A stretch of DNA of 64,000 nucleotides from an uncultured Ruminococcus sp. (GCA_947624255.1 CANQJO010000005.1:79610-143609), one strand, 5' to 3'; shown: positions 27,717 to 37,837, counted from the first letter of the stretch. Translations and numbers: made by a program. The notes: a model not told the origin generated them from the sequence alone.

Positions 27717-30410
27717 ATGTATGTCATGAAAAAATCATTGACAGCCCTGATCGCCCTGGGACTATGCTTTACATCCGCTGCATCGGTTTCAGGCGTTCAG
27801 ACTGTCAGTATGCCTGTCTCTGCCGCATCAGAGGATATATCTTCTCAGATGTACTGGGATACCCTTAAAATAGGCGGCGGCGGATTTGTCTCCGGTATTG
27901 TAGCCGGACAGAAGGAAATGTATCTGCGCACCGACGTCGGGGGTGCTTACAGGTACGACTACGATCAGGAAAAATGGGTACAGCTCTTCGGATTCATCAA
28001 CGACACCGACAGAGGTCTGCTCAGCGTCAAGGGAATAGCCATAGATCCTACCGACGACAATATTGCATACTTCCTTTGCGGCTGTGCATATTTCTCAGAC
28101 GCAAGAACCGTCATTTTCAAAACTACCGATGGCGGAAAATCATTCACCATGTCCGATGTCACCGATCTTATACAGATCCACGGCAACGGTGACGGACGTG
28201 AGTGCATAGAACCTATCGCTGTAGATCCCGATGATCCCGACATTATCTATGCCGGAGGAGATGTAACAGCAGGAAGCTCCGCACTCATCAAATCCACTGA
28301 CGGAGGTGCGACATGGACTTCTGTTGAAGGTTATGACGATCTCGGACTGTTCACTACCGAGCTGAAATATCCCATGTGGACCGAGCATATGGTAAGAGGA
28401 ACAGAAAATAAGGAATACAACCAGCAGAACGGTATCGCCTGCATCTATATAGAGGGTGGAAAAGTTTATGTCGGCACATCTGTTACAGGACAGACAAACA
28501 TACACGTTGCTGATGTTGATAAAGATGAATTTACGGAACTTTCCGCAGACCTCCCGACGGAAAATTATCCACTGTCAATAACAAGCGATGAAAACGGCAA
28601 TATTTTCTTCACGTATATCGCCGGACTTGCATTCACGGGAACAGCAGGCGGTGCATATAAATATAATATTGCTTCCGGTGAAGTTACGAAATTGCCATTG
28701 CCCTTAGGTCAAAACAACACAGCAGGAAACGGTGCAATAGGCATGATAGAGGCTGACAAGGACGATCCTAACAAGCTGCTTGCCCGTACCTGCGGCGTAT
28801 GGTCGGATCAGTGGTACGGCGAAGAGTGGACTGAGGACGATCCTAACACTTTGGAAAATGAAAGCACTATTGCATGGGGAGATCATTTCTTCCGTTCAAC
28901 CGATGGCGGAGAAACATGGCAGGATATCACACCCGGAGCCGGTGAAACTATCTATGACGAAAACGGCTCACATAAAGAATTTGTTTCAGAACCGATGGAT
29001 ACAAACGGCTACGACTGGATATATGGTAAGGCGTGCCACTGGGGAAGCGGCATCATCTTAGATCCGAGAAACTCAGACAGCATCGTTCTTACATCAGGAA
29101 ACGGCGTGTTCGCCTGTGACAATGTATGGGATGAAAAGGGAGTGCAGTTCTACTTCCGACCCGACGGCGTTGAGGAGGTCGTTGCACTTGATATGGTGAG
29201 TGTTCCCGGAGGTGCGGCATACTCTGCAATAGGCGACTATGACGGATTCATACACAATGATGCTGTATCCGTTCCTCCGCAGTATAAGCCGAATATGGGC
29301 TCAACATCAGGCATAGCATACTGCCCTGCAAACACGGATGTAATGGCGAGAGTCTCCAATGACAATGCAAAGGGATATTATTCTACAGACGGAGGAGCTT
29401 CATGGACTGATATGAAATTCCCGTACAGCGGCGGAAAACTCTCCATAACCGAACTCAGTGACGGCACATACCGCATAATCGAATCGAGCGGCAGCGGTTC
29501 GGCTGTATCATACACCGATGATTTCGGCGGAACGTGGACAGATGCAAAAGGTATCGACGGCTCAAAGACCACATATACGCTCGTTGACCCGAATGATCCT
29601 TCGATCGTTTACGGCTCGGGAATAAAATATAACGACTACTGGGCTTCCGACATTTCAAAGAAAGAGCCTACGTTTGAGGAATGTCACTACTCCTTCTATA
29701 TCAGTACGGACTACGGTGCAACGTTCTCTGAAAATCAGGTGGCAAAATACGATATGTGCGACCATACAGGCGATGTTGCATACATCACCGATGATACAGT
29801 CGCTATGGCTGTCGGCTGGAACGGACTTTACATCATCACGGATAAGGGCACAAACGCTGAGAAAACGGACGTTTTCTACTGTAAGACCGTTGGATACGGC
29901 GCTCCTGAAAAAGAGGGCGGTGTGAATACGCTTTATATTTACGGTAAGCCGGAGGAATCCGATCCCGAAGGCATCTACCGCTCGACCGATGCCGGAAAGA
30001 CTTGGGTATGTATCAACACCGATCACCTCTACGGCGGAACAGGCAACGGAAATTTCCTTGTAGGTGATATGAACGAATTCGGCAAGGTATATATGTCAAC
30101 AGTCGGCTGCGGCATCGTTTACGGACAGCTCTCAGCCTCAAAGCCTCCCGTTACACAGCCCTCCTCCGGTGAAGAGAATATCATCCCGGGAGATGCAAAC
30201 TGCGACACTATCGTTGATCTCTCTGATGCTGTGCTTATCATGCAGTACTCCGCAAATCCGGATAAATACGGACTTGGCAAAGCAGACGGCATCTCTGAGC
30301 AGGGTGCGAAGAATGCAGATGTTGCCGGCGGCAATGACGGCATAACAAATCTCGATGCTCTTGCGATCCAGAAGCTTAAACTGGGACTTATTGATAAGCT
30401 CCCCGAATAA
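27717..30410 (+). CDS. Secreted GH74 xyloglucanase with C-terminal dockerin
   Basis: 897 residues. A signal peptide with Ala-rich end near residue 35 (PVSAASEDI) follows MYVMKKSL. The catalytic beta-propeller (about 40-800) begins WDTLKIGGGGFVSGI and holds the GH74 RTDVGGAYRYD motif whose Asp is a catalytic acid/base, with repeated S/TTDGG-x-W Asp-box turns. After a Pro/Ser linker, the dockerin (about 825-897) has two calcium-loop repeats (GDANCDTIVDLSDAVLI and NADVAGGNDGITNLDALAI). It hydrolyses xyloglucan or related beta-1,4-glucans and docks on a cellulosomal scaffoldin. AGGAGG supports the first ATG. Confidence 0.95.
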   Translation: MYVMKKSLTALIALGLCFTSAASVSGVQTVSMPVSAASEDISSQMYWDTLKIGGGGFVSGIVAGQKEMYLRTDVGGAYRYDYDQEKWVQLFGFINDTDRGLLSVKGIAIDPTDDNIAYFLCGCAYFSDARTVIFKTTDGGKSFTMSDVTDLIQIHGNGDGRECIEPIAVDPDDPDIIYAGGDVTAGSSALIKSTDGGATWTSVEGYDDLGLFTTELKYPMWTEHMVRGTENKEYNQQNGIACIYIEGGKVYVGTSVTGQTNIHVADVDKDEFTELSADLPTENYPLSITSDENGNIFFTYIAGLAFTGTAGGAYKYNIASGEVTKLPLPLGQNNTAGNGAIGMIEADKDDPNKLLARTCGVWSDQWYGEEWTEDDPNTLENESTIAWGDHFFRSTDGGETWQDITPGAGETIYDENGSHKEFVSEPMDTNGYDWIYGKACHWGSGIILDPRNSDSIVLTSGNGVFACDNVWDEKGVQFYFRPDGVEEVVALDMVSVPGGAAYSAIGDYDGFIHNDAVSVPPQYKPNMGSTSGIAYCPANTDVMARVSNDNAKGYYSTDGGASWTDMKFPYSGGKLSITELSDGTYRIIESSGSGSAVSYTDDFGGTWTDAKGIDGSKTTYTLVDPNDPSIVYGSGIKYNDYWASDISKKEPTFEECHYSFYISTDYGATFSENQVAKYDMCDHTGDVAYITDDTVAMAVGWNGLYIITDKGTNAEKTDVFYCKTVGYGAPEKEGGVNTLYIYGKPEESDPEGIYRSTDAGKTWVCINTDHLYGGTGNGNFLVGDMNEFGKVYMSTVGCGIVYGQLSASKPPVTQPSSGEENIIPGDANCDTIVDLSDAVLIMQYSANPDKYGLGKADGISEQGAKNADVAGGNDGITNLDALAIQKLKLGLIDKLPE

Positions 30411-30419
30411 TAAACACTA

Positions 30420-30452
30420 CAGGCAGAATGTAAAACTTCTGCCTGTTTTTTT
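30420..30452 (+). terminator. Intrinsic terminator after GH74 gene
   Basis: CAGGCAGAA (30420-30428) pairs with TTCTGCCTG (30437-30445), followed by seven T. Confidence 0.88.
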
Positions 30453-30502
30453 GAAGTTTTTTGGACGCAGATCAATTTTACGGAAAAATATCTCCGTAAT
30501 CG

Positions 30503-30531
30503 TTGCATTTTTAAGTATATTGTGTTATAAT
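30503..30531 (+). promoter_or_regulatory. Promoter of yfhO-like gene
   Basis: TTGCAT (30503-30508), 17 bases, TATAAT (30526-30531), about 60 bases before the TTG start. Confidence 0.68.
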
Positions 30532-30592
30532 AAAAAATGTATATGCATTTCTGCAATTATTGTAAAATCTGTTAGCAAAGGAGCTTCTGTAA

Positions 30593-33223
30593 TTGAACAA
30601 AAATATCCATATCCAAGGTGGTATAACACGATCCTCCGGAGTGACAGGTACTCCTGCAAAATCGGCAGCTCCGAATCACATGATGACAATGCCGCATGGG
30701 CATAATAATGGCCGGGAAAAATACCTCACAGCTTTTATGCTCGGCTTTGCTTGCCTGTTCGTATCACTCCTGCCGATCATAATTGCTGAAAAAGGATTCT
30801 TCATTTATTCCGGAGATTACAACGCTCAGCAGATAACCTTCTACCACACTGTAAATACGGCTGTCCGCAGCGGTCAGTTCGGCTGGCACTGGTTCACCGA
30901 TCTTGGCACGGACCTCATGACCTCCTACAGCTTTTATCTTTTCGGAAGTCCGTTCTTCCTGCTCTCAACGATATTGCCTGCCGGTGCGGTCACTTATGCT
31001 CTGCCCGTGCTTCTTGCCGTAAAGCATGGGATCGCCTCACTGACCTCCTATGCCTACATAAGACGATTTGTCCGCAGTAAAGAGATGTCTCTTGTCGGAG
31101 CGCTTCTGTACTCATTCTCCGGATTTCAGGTATTCAACATCTTTTTCAATCATTTTCAGGATGTCACGGCATTTTTCCCACTGATGCTGATCGCTATGGA
31201 GGAGAATATCAACAACCGCCGCCGCGGAGTATTTGCTGTTACGGTGGCATTCATGGCTGTGCTGAATTATTATTTCTTTGCAGGTCAGGCGGTATTTCTG
31301 GTATTGTACTATCTTTTCAGAATGAGATGTCCCGACTTCAATACATCGTGGAGGAAATTCTTTGCGCTTGCTGCCGAAGCCGTGATCGGCACAATGATCG
31401 CAGCGGCAGTGCTTCTGCCCACAGCGATGGACATAATGGGAAACTACCGCATAAACGAGCATCTTTTTGCCAAGGATATGGTCATATACTCTGACGGAAC
31501 GCTTATCCCGAGGATAATACAGAGTTTCTTTATGCCGCCCGATCCTCCTGCTTCACCGAATCTGTTCTATTCCGAAAACGAACAATGGGCATCTATCGGC
31601 GGATATTTCCCTCTGTTCTCAATGGCGGGAGTCATCGCATTCATGAAGGGCAGAAAAAAGCATTGGGCGACACGTTTTTCAATATGCTGCATAATATTTG
31701 CGATGATCCCGTGGCTCAACAGTCTGTTTCAGGCGATGAACGGCTACTACTATGCAAGATGGTTTTATATGCCGCTGCTGATCTTCGCCATGATGACTGC
31801 TCAGGCACTCGACGATAAAGACTCCGATCTGATGTTCGGTTGGAAGATATGCGCTGTTATGGTCGCAGCATTCGCCATTATCGGAACGCTTCCGGAAAAA
31901 GGTGAAAACGGAGAGGTATATTTCATGATGATGCCTTTTGATCCCGAATATTTCTGGTTAGTAATGATCATAACGGTGATATTACTTGCTGTGAGCCGCA
32001 TCATTTTTATGCGAAGAAAAAGGGGAAAATCATTCAAAAGGCTCAGCGTACTGCTTACTGCCGGAGCTTCCGTGATATGTGTATGCACGACTGTCTATTA
32101 TCTGGCATCAACGGTCAAAACGGCAAATTCATACATTGATGCTGTTATAAGGGAGCGTGATAAGATAGTATGCGAAAAAGTTTCTGAGGATAATTTTTTC
32201 CGTGTGGATATATCCGAAGGCGATGATAACTATCCCATGTACTGGGAGCTTCCCTCAATAAGATGCTTTCACAGTGTTGTAGATCCTTCGATCATGCAGT
32301 TCTACAAATCAATAGGAGTTCAGCGTGACGTTGCATCACGTCCCGATCTGAGCCATTATACGATCAGGGGACTGCTGTCGGCAAAATATTACTACAGGGA
32401 AATAAGAGGCAATAAGACATTCAGTGAGATACAGGAACCTTCGGGCACCTACAGCAGTGATGTTGAAGCGATCGCAAGTGAGCTGAACTTCGGGATATCG
32501 GAGAATAACACTGATATTACCGAGGCTCTTCCCGGATTTGAATACTCTCATGAAAGCTGCGGATTTGAGATCTACGAGAATACACTGTATATCCCCATGG
32601 GATTTGCCTACGATACATATGTAAGTCAGCAGACTTCCGACGACAAGACTGAGGAGGAGCGTGAAAAGCTGCTGATACGCTCACTTATCCTCAGTGATGA
32701 GCAGATAGCCCGATACTCCGACATTCTGACGGAAAACAGCAGCATTCCCACAAAGGCGCAGTATGAGGAGATCTGCCGTGAAAAACAGCAGATGTGCTCA
32801 ACATCGTTCAGATATGATTCAAAGGGGTTTGTATCAGAGATAACGCTTGAAAAACCGATGCTCGTATTTTTCAGTGTTCCCTACAGTGACGGCTGGTCGG
32901 CAGAGGTCAACGGCAGGGAGGCGCAGGTCGAAAAAGTCTCAAATGGTTTTATGGCGGTGAGAGCCGATGCCGGTGCAAATACGATAACTTTCCGGTACAG
33001 GACTCCCGGCTTGACTGTGGGACTTATCATAAGCGTTACAGGAATAATTCTTCTTGCGGTATATCTCCTTATCTACGGTTTGATCTTCCGCAGGGAAAAA
33101 GCTTCCGTTCATACACATTACTACGATTATTCCTCCTCAGATGAGCCGGATATCGCTGTCATGTACGCAAAAAAGCTGTCAGAGATGACTGACAGCCCGA
33201 AAGATGATCGGGATAAAAAATGA
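30593..33223 (+). CDS. YfhO family polytopic membrane protein
   Basis: 876 residues from a TTG at 30593, chosen because AAAGGAG lies nine bases upstream and the next ATG lies far inside. A soluble N-terminal stretch is followed by about twelve membrane helices and a beta-rich extracytoplasmic C-terminal domain (about 690-830), then a final helix. YfhO proteins are GT-C-fold glycosyltransferases involved in lipoteichoic acid or other surface polymer glycosylation. Motifs: GDYNAQQITFYH, and YARWFYMPLLIFAMMTAQAL. It probably forms a unit with the NUDIX gene 13 bases downstream. Confidence 0.88.
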   Translation: MNKNIHIQGGITRSSGVTGTPAKSAAPNHMMTMPHGHNNGREKYLTAFMLGFACLFVSLLPIIIAEKGFFIYSGDYNAQQITFYHTVNTAVRSGQFGWHWFTDLGTDLMTSYSFYLFGSPFFLLSTILPAGAVTYALPVLLAVKHGIASLTSYAYIRRFVRSKEMSLVGALLYSFSGFQVFNIFFNHFQDVTAFFPLMLIAMEENINNRRRGVFAVTVAFMAVLNYYFFAGQAVFLVLYYLFRMRCPDFNTSWRKFFALAAEAVIGTMIAAAVLLPTAMDIMGNYRINEHLFAKDMVIYSDGTLIPRIIQSFFMPPDPPASPNLFYSENEQWASIGGYFPLFSMAGVIAFMKGRKKHWATRFSICCIIFAMIPWLNSLFQAMNGYYYARWFYMPLLIFAMMTAQALDDKDSDLMFGWKICAVMVAAFAIIGTLPEKGENGEVYFMMMPFDPEYFWLVMIITVILLAVSRIIFMRRKRGKSFKRLSVLLTAGASVICVCTTVYYLASTVKTANSYIDAVIRERDKIVCEKVSEDNFFRVDISEGDDNYPMYWELPSIRCFHSVVDPSIMQFYKSIGVQRDVASRPDLSHYTIRGLLSAKYYYREIRGNKTFSEIQEPSGTYSSDVEAIASELNFGISENNTDITEALPGFEYSHESCGFEIYENTLYIPMGFAYDTYVSQQTSDDKTEEEREKLLIRSLILSDEQIARYSDILTENSSIPTKAQYEEICREKQQMCSTSFRYDSKGFVSEITLEKPMLVFFSVPYSDGWSAEVNGREAQVEKVSNGFMAVRADAGANTITFRYRTPGLTVGLIISVTGIILLAVYLLIYGLIFRREKASVHTHYYDYSSSDEPDIAVMYAKKLSEMTDSPKDDRDKK

Positions 33224-33236
33224 AAGGAGAAAACGT

Positions 33237-33773
33237 ATGCATTTGCAGGAAACCACATTAAAAAGCGATGTTGTATACGAAGGTCCGATATTCACCATAA
33301 CTCACGACACTGCTCTGCTGGAGGACGGCACTCAGGCGGTGCGTGATGTACTCCGCCATCATGGGGGAGTATGCGTTATACCGATAACCGATAACAACGA
33401 GATACTCATGGTGAAGCAGTTCCGCTATCCGTTCCGCACGGTGACAAGAGAAGTCCCTGCCGGAAAGCTCGAAAAGGGCGAGGATCACGCTCAGTGCGGC
33501 AGACGTGAGCTGCTGGAGGAGACCGGCTGCACCTGTACCGAATATATTTACCTCGGCGAGATGCTTCCCACACCGGCGTATAACTCTGAGGTGACGCATA
33601 TGTATCTTGCAAGGGGACTTTCGTACTCTGCGCAGAAACTCGACGAGGACGAATTTCTTGACGTTGAGAAGCTCCCACTGTCCGAGGCGGTGGAGCTTGT
33701 CATGCAGGGAAAAATTCGTGACGGCAAGACACAGCTTGTAATACTCAAAGCCGCAAGAATCTTAGGCATATAG
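33237..33773 (+). CDS. NUDIX hydrolase, ADP-ribose pyrophosphatase-like
   Basis: 178 residues from the ATG at 33237 with AAAGGAG. The Nudix box reads GKLEKGEDHAQCGRRELLEE then TG, matching GX5EX7REUXEEXGU. The preceding EVPAG and following segments are typical of ADP-ribose pyrophosphatases (NudF group). It hydrolyses ADP-ribose to AMP and ribose-5-phosphate. Confidence 0.93.
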   Translation: MHLQETTLKSDVVYEGPIFTITHDTALLEDGTQAVRDVLRHHGGVCVIPITDNNEILMVKQFRYPFRTVTREVPAGKLEKGEDHAQCGRRELLEETGCTCTEYIYLGEMLPTPAYNSEVTHMYLARGLSYSAQKLDEDEFLDVEKLPLSEAVELVMQGKIRDGKTQLVILKAARILGI

Positions 33774-33805
33774 AGCCGATTTCCTCTGTGAGCATATCTT
33801 GCTGC

Positions 33806-33833
33806 AAAAAAAAATGGGGGGATTTTTTCCCCC
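33806..33833 (-). terminator. Intrinsic terminator of spoVG
   Basis: On the minus strand CCCCC/GGGGG arms (33829-33833 with 33816-33821) close over an A-rich loop and are followed by nine T. Confidence 0.78.
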
Positions 33834-33857
33834 TGCGTCACAGCATATGGATAAAGA

Positions 33858-34184
33858 TCAAAATATCACAGTGTCAGGCATCTCTCCGGTTTCGGGAGGC
33901 TCTGTAGATGCAGCGGCAGTTTCAGCTAAAATAAGCTGTTCACGATAGGCTTCAAGAATGCTCTCCTCGAACAGTCTTCTTGCTTCGGAAGAGATCGGAT
34001 GAACGATATCACGATAGATACCGCCCTCATCTCTGCGGCTGGGCATTGCAACAAAAAGCCTTTCGTCGCCCTGAACTACTTTAATGTCATGAACGGCAAG
34101 CATATCGTCAACAGTAACCGAAACAACTGCTCTGAGTCTTCCGTCCGACATAATTTTCCTGATTCGTACATCTGTGATCTTCAT
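33858..34184 (-). CDS. spoVG: SpoVG regulator
   Basis: 108 residues starting MKITDVRIRKI, with the conserved VTVDDMLAVHDIKVVQG and SRRDEGGIYRDIVHPI. SpoVG is a small nucleic-acid-binding regulator of cell division, sporulation and surface functions. It is preceded by a 220-base structured leader. An acidic C-terminal tail follows the core. Confidence 0.97.
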   Translation of the reverse strand: MKITDVRIRKIMSDGRLRAVVSVTVDDMLAVHDIKVVQGDERLFVAMPSRRDEGGIYRDIVHPISSEARRLFEESILEAYREQLILAETAAASTEPPETGEMPDTVIF

Positions 34185-34446
34185 TGAATTTTCCTCCTTG
34201 CTATGTCTTTTCAGAGATCATAGATCAGAAACAGGCGGAATATTCCCTTATCCTGCTTCTGCTGCCTATGGATATATTTGCCTGAAACGGCGCAGAATAT
34301 ACACAGACAGTTACTGATCTTCACAGAACCGGAGATCAGCACATCCTGCTCTGTTTTGTACGGCTCCCACCGCAGAGCTTGCTCAGCGCTGACCGATAAG
34401 CTCAGCCGTACAAATATATTATAACTCTTATTTTTCAAAAATGCAA
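34185..34446 (-). ncRNA. spoVG promoter and structured leader RNA
   Basis: Minus-strand promoter: TTGCAT (34446-34441), 17 bases, TATAAT (34423-34418). The following 220 bases hold three good stems: GTACGGCT (34411-34404) with AGCCGTAC (34365-34358); CTGATC with GATCAG near 34340-34315; CAGAAGCAGG with CCTGTTTCTG near 34262-34228. No convincing ORF lies here; a 75-codon frame starts upstream of the -10 and is rejected. It could be a cis-regulatory leader of spoVG or a separate ncRNA that reads into spoVG. Not matched to a known class. Confidence 0.5.
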
Positions 34447-34507
34447 TAATGAATTTATATTTTTTGAAAAAAATTATTGCAAAAATTCAAGGTTAGGTGA
34501 TGAATAT

Positions 34508-35920
34508 ATGGATATCAATATACTGAATAAGAAAAAACATATTCATTTTATAGGTATTGGCGGTTCGGGAATGTACCCTCTTGCGCAGATACTTCACTCT
34601 CAGGGATTTTATCTTACCGGTTCGGATAACAACGAGACGGAGACTCTCGATGCTGTGAAAAAAATGGGAATTCCCGTATACATCGGGCAAAAAGCCGAAA
34701 ACATCGCAGGAGCCGATCTCATAGTCCACACAGCCGCTATTATGGAGGATAATCCTGAGCTTATGGCAGCAAGAGCAAGCGGCGTGCCCGTTCTGGAGCG
34801 TGCTGACCTGCTGGGCATCATCACAAGCCGCTACGACAGAGCAGTGTGCGTTTCGGGAACTCACGGAAAGACAACCGCAACCTCCATGATAACTCAGATA
34901 CTCTATACTGCCGGAGTTGATCTTTCAGCTTACATCGGCGGAAAACTGCCATGTATCGGCGGCAGCGGCATCGCCGGAAAAAGCGATATCCTTGTGTGTG
35001 AATCCTGCGAATTTGAAGATCATTACCTTAAACTTTTTCCCGATATTTCGGTAATTCTTAACATTGATGCCGATCATCTTGATTATTTCGGAGATCTTGA
35101 CAACATCATCGCTTCATTCCGGAAATTTGCCGGGAACACCTCAAAGCTCCTGATAGTCAACGGCTCGGACGAGAATACCATGAAAGCCGTTAAGGACATC
35201 GCTAAGCCTGTCATGACGTTCGGCACAGACAGCTCATGTGACGCATATCCTGCCAATATACGCCATGAGAACGGTCTGCTCACCGTGTTTGACTTCATGA
35301 GATCGGGTGAAAGGCTCGGCGAGATAACGCTCCATGTGGCAGGAGCGCATAATGTCCTGAATGCCGTTGCCGCCGCACTTGTCTGCCTTGAGCTTGGAGT
35401 CAGCTTTGATGATATAAAGCGTGGTCTGGAGGAGTTTCGTGGTGCTAAAAGGCGTTTTGAGAAACTCGGCTATGAGAAGGGCATCACCGTTGTTGATGAC
35501 TACGCTCACCACCCCACCGAGCTTGAGGCTACGCTCAACGCTGCAATGGAAATGGATTTCAACAGAGTGTGGGCAGTCTTTCAGCCGTTCACATTCTCAC
35601 GGACGAAACTCCTCCTTGACGATTTTGCAAGGGTGCTGCAAATTCCCGATAAAACAGTTCTCACCGATATCATGGGCAGCCGTGAGAAAAATACCTACGG
35701 CATCTTCACACGCCATCTTGCGGAGAAGATCCCCGGCTGCATATGGTTTCCACAGGACGAGGAGGCAGAGTGGGGCGACAAGCGGAAATATTTTAACTTT
35801 CAGCAGATATGCGACTATATCTGCGAAAACGCCTCAGACGGAGACCTCGTTATAACTCTTGGCTGCGGCGATGCATACAAGATCGCAAAAATGATACTTG
35901 ATAAATTAAGGAAGTGCTGA
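34508..35920 (+). CDS. murC: UDP-N-acetylmuramate--L-alanine ligase
   Basis: 470 residues. N-terminal IHFIGIGGSGMYPLAQIL binds UDP-MurNAc, the ATP loop is SGTHGKTTATSMI, and DDYAHHPTELEATL is the conserved Mur ligase segment. It adds L-Ala in peptidoglycan precursor synthesis. lexA follows three bases after the stop. It diverges from spoVG. Confidence 0.97.
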   Translation: MDINILNKKKHIHFIGIGGSGMYPLAQILHSQGFYLTGSDNNETETLDAVKKMGIPVYIGQKAENIAGADLIVHTAAIMEDNPELMAARASGVPVLERADLLGIITSRYDRAVCVSGTHGKTTATSMITQILYTAGVDLSAYIGGKLPCIGGSGIAGKSDILVCESCEFEDHYLKLFPDISVILNIDADHLDYFGDLDNIIASFRKFAGNTSKLLIVNGSDENTMKAVKDIAKPVMTFGTDSSCDAYPANIRHENGLLTVFDFMRSGERLGEITLHVAGAHNVLNAVAAALVCLELGVSFDDIKRGLEEFRGAKRRFEKLGYEKGITVVDDYAHHPTELEATLNAAMEMDFNRVWAVFQPFTFSRTKLLLDDFARVLQIPDKTVLTDIMGSREKNTYGIFTRHLAEKIPGCIWFPQDEEAEWGDKRKYFNFQQICDYICENASDGDLVITLGCGDAYKIAKMILDKLRKC

Positions 35921-35922
35921 TA

Positions 35923-36504
35923 ATGATGAATGAAAAGGAGGCTGCTGTTTTCAGCTTCATAAAAAGCCGTCTCAGCGAGGGAGTGTGTCCCTCGATACGT
36001 GAAATAATGGCAGGCGTCGGCTTTAGATCCACCTCCTCAGCCCATAAATATGTGGAGCTTCTTGTCAGGGACGGTTATCTTGAAAAAACAGGAAATCTCA
36101 ACCGCACACTGAGACTTCCCGGCAGCGGTACGGCATCTGTTCCGGTTATCGGAACTGTCACCGCCGGTCAGCCTATCACCGCATTCGAGGACATCACGGG
36201 ATATATAGGCTTTGAAACTGACGGACATGATCCGCAGGAGCTGTTTGCGCTGAAAATACGTGGAGAGAGTATGATAAATGCCGGTATCCTTGACGGCGAT
36301 ATCGTTATTGTTGAGCGGGGAAGCTATGCGGAAAACGGTGATATTGTAGTTGCTTTTATTGACGGAGAGGATGCCACCGTAAAAAGATTTTATAAGGAGA
36401 ACGGTCACTTCCGCTTACAGCCTGAGAATGACAATATGGAGCCGATAATTCTGGATAATGTTGAGATATTGGGCAAGGTTGTCGGTCTTAAAAGATACTA
36501 TTAA
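35923..36504 (+). CDS. lexA: LexA repressor
   Basis: About 193 residues. Start at the ATG 35923 or 35926 (AAGGAAGTG upstream); a GTG at 35914 overlaps murC. The winged helix (1-65) reads CPSIREIMAGVGFRSTSSAH. The self-cleavage site is Ala-Gly in GTVTAGQPI. Catalytic Ser is in RGESMINAGI and Lys in EDATVKRF. It represses SOS genes until cleaved with RecA. Confidence 0.96.
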   Translation: MMNEKEAAVFSFIKSRLSEGVCPSIREIMAGVGFRSTSSAHKYVELLVRDGYLEKTGNLNRTLRLPGSGTASVPVIGTVTAGQPITAFEDITGYIGFETDGHDPQELFALKIRGESMINAGILDGDIVIVERGSYAENGDIVVAFIDGEDATVKRFYKENGHFRLQPENDNMEPIILDNVEILGKVVGLKRYY

Positions 36505-36582
36505 GGCAGCACCGCACAAAGCCTGTGCATATCTTTCATCAGATGAATTTTTGAGAGGAGCATATATTTCTGAGGTGATACC

Positions 36583-37326
36583 ATGAATTTATTTTTGATA
36601 TTTGCTTTTCTGTTTTTTATCGGGTCAAGTGTCGGCTGGGTGTTGGAACTGTTCTATCGCCGATTTTTTTCCGATGCGAATCCTGACAGAAAATGGATCA
36701 ATCCCGGGATCTGTACAGGACCGTATATTCCGCTTTACGGATTTGGATTGTGTATTCTGTATACAATTGCTGCATTGGAAAAATTTTCAATTATTAAAGA
36801 TCCATTATTGAACAAGCTGTTTCTCTTTTTATTTATGGCATTGTGCATGACCGCAATTGAATATATAGCAGGTCTGATGTCTCTTAAAATTTGCAAGGTC
36901 AGACTTTGGGATTATACCAATGAATGGGCAAATGTTCAAGGGATCATATGTCCGAAATTTTCATTTTATTGGGCAGTGCTTGGTGCGCTTTATTATTTTC
37001 TTGTTCATCCGCATATTCTGGAGGCGCTTGTGTGGCTTTCGGATAATCCGACATTTTCTTTTGTGATCGGATTATTTTTCGGTGTATTTATTGTTGACAT
37101 TTCCAATTCCGTACATCTTGTGCTGAGGCTGAAAACGCTTGCCGATGAATACGAAATTATTATGAGGTACGAGATGCTGAAGGCAAGGATCCGACAGACT
37201 CATGATGCAGCAAGAACAAAATATCATTTCTTTTCTCCGTTTTCTTCAAGCAAATCGCTCCCCGAACTTGTCAGCGAGTGGAAAGAGTCGTTTGAAAAGC
37301 AAAAATCTCATAAACACCAAAAATAA
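36583..37326 (+). CDS. Putative ABC-transporter type IV (CmpB-like) membrane protein
   Basis: 247 residues with about five helices, then a cytoplasmic tail. Family-typical motifs are GSSVGWVLELFYRRFF, WINPGICTGPYIPLYGFG and WDYTNEWANVQGIICPKFS. Function of the family is unknown. A short stretch just upstream (36504-36530, GGCAGCACCGCACAAAGCC) resembles a fragment of a dispersed palindromic repeat. Confidence 0.85.
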   Translation: MNLFLIFAFLFFIGSSVGWVLELFYRRFFSDANPDRKWINPGICTGPYIPLYGFGLCILYTIAALEKFSIIKDPLLNKLFLFLFMALCMTAIEYIAGLMSLKICKVRLWDYTNEWANVQGIICPKFSFYWAVLGALYYFLVHPHILEALVWLSDNPTFSFVIGLFFGVFIVDISNSVHLVLRLKTLADEYEIIMRYEMLKARIRQTHDAARTKYHFFSPFSSSKSLPELVSEWKESFEKQKSHKHQK

Positions 37327-37420
37327 CTTCTCGGACAGAATTTTCTCCGCACATATTGCAAATTTCTGATATTATGTGATATGATATATCTTGAAAAATG
37401 TAGTTAAACAGGTGTTGTTT

Positions 37421-37837
37421 ATGGAAAGAAGAACTCCCGAACAAATAAAAAAGAATATGAAAGCTGTCAAAAACAAAGGCTCAAAAATAGAAGTAATGTT
37501 GATGAAGGAACTTTGGTCGAGAGGATTGCGCTACCGAAAGAATGTGACATCTATCTGTGGAAAGCCGGATATTGTGTTCAAGGGAAAAAAGGTAGCGGTG
37601 TTCTGTGACAGTGAATTTTGGCACGGATATAACTGGGAAGAACGAAAGCATGATTTCAAATCTAATCAAGAGTTTTGGATACAGAAAATAGAGCGTAACA
37701 TTGAGCGTGACAAAGAAGTCAATGCCGAGTTGAGAGCTGAGGGTTGGATAGTCTTACGCTTTTGGGGCAACGACATAAAAAAGCATCTTGCAGAATGTGC
37801 GGATAAGATCGAACAAGCGGTAAAGGGAAATGAGTAG
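37421..37837 (+). CDS. vsr: Very-short-patch-repair endonuclease
   Basis: 138 residues from the ATG at 37421 (AGGTG upstream). Vsr signatures: RRTPEQIKKNMKAVKNKGSK, SICGKPDIVF with the catalytic Asp, and VFCDSEFWHGYNW. It nicks beside T:G mismatches that arise when 5-methylcytosine deaminates. It belongs to the HpaII-like restriction locus that follows. The stop overlaps the start of a dead methyltransferase gene. Confidence 0.93.
   Translation: MERRTPEQIKKNMKAVKNKGSKIEVMLMKELWSRGLRYRKNVTSICGKPDIVFKGKKVAVFCDSEFWHGYNWEERKHDFKSNQEFWIQKIERNIERDKEVNAELRAEGWIVLRFWGNDIKKHLAECADKIEQAVKGNE

Noticed and set aside
34211..34438. 75-codon ORF on the minus strand before spoVG
   Set aside because: It begins upstream of the -10 element of the spoVG promoter and overlaps conserved-looking hairpins; no family match.
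36504..36530. Dispersed repeat element before the CmpB-like gene
   Set aside because: Only a fragment that recalls a palindromic repeat is present and no second full copy is visible in the window; mentioned in the neighbouring entry only.
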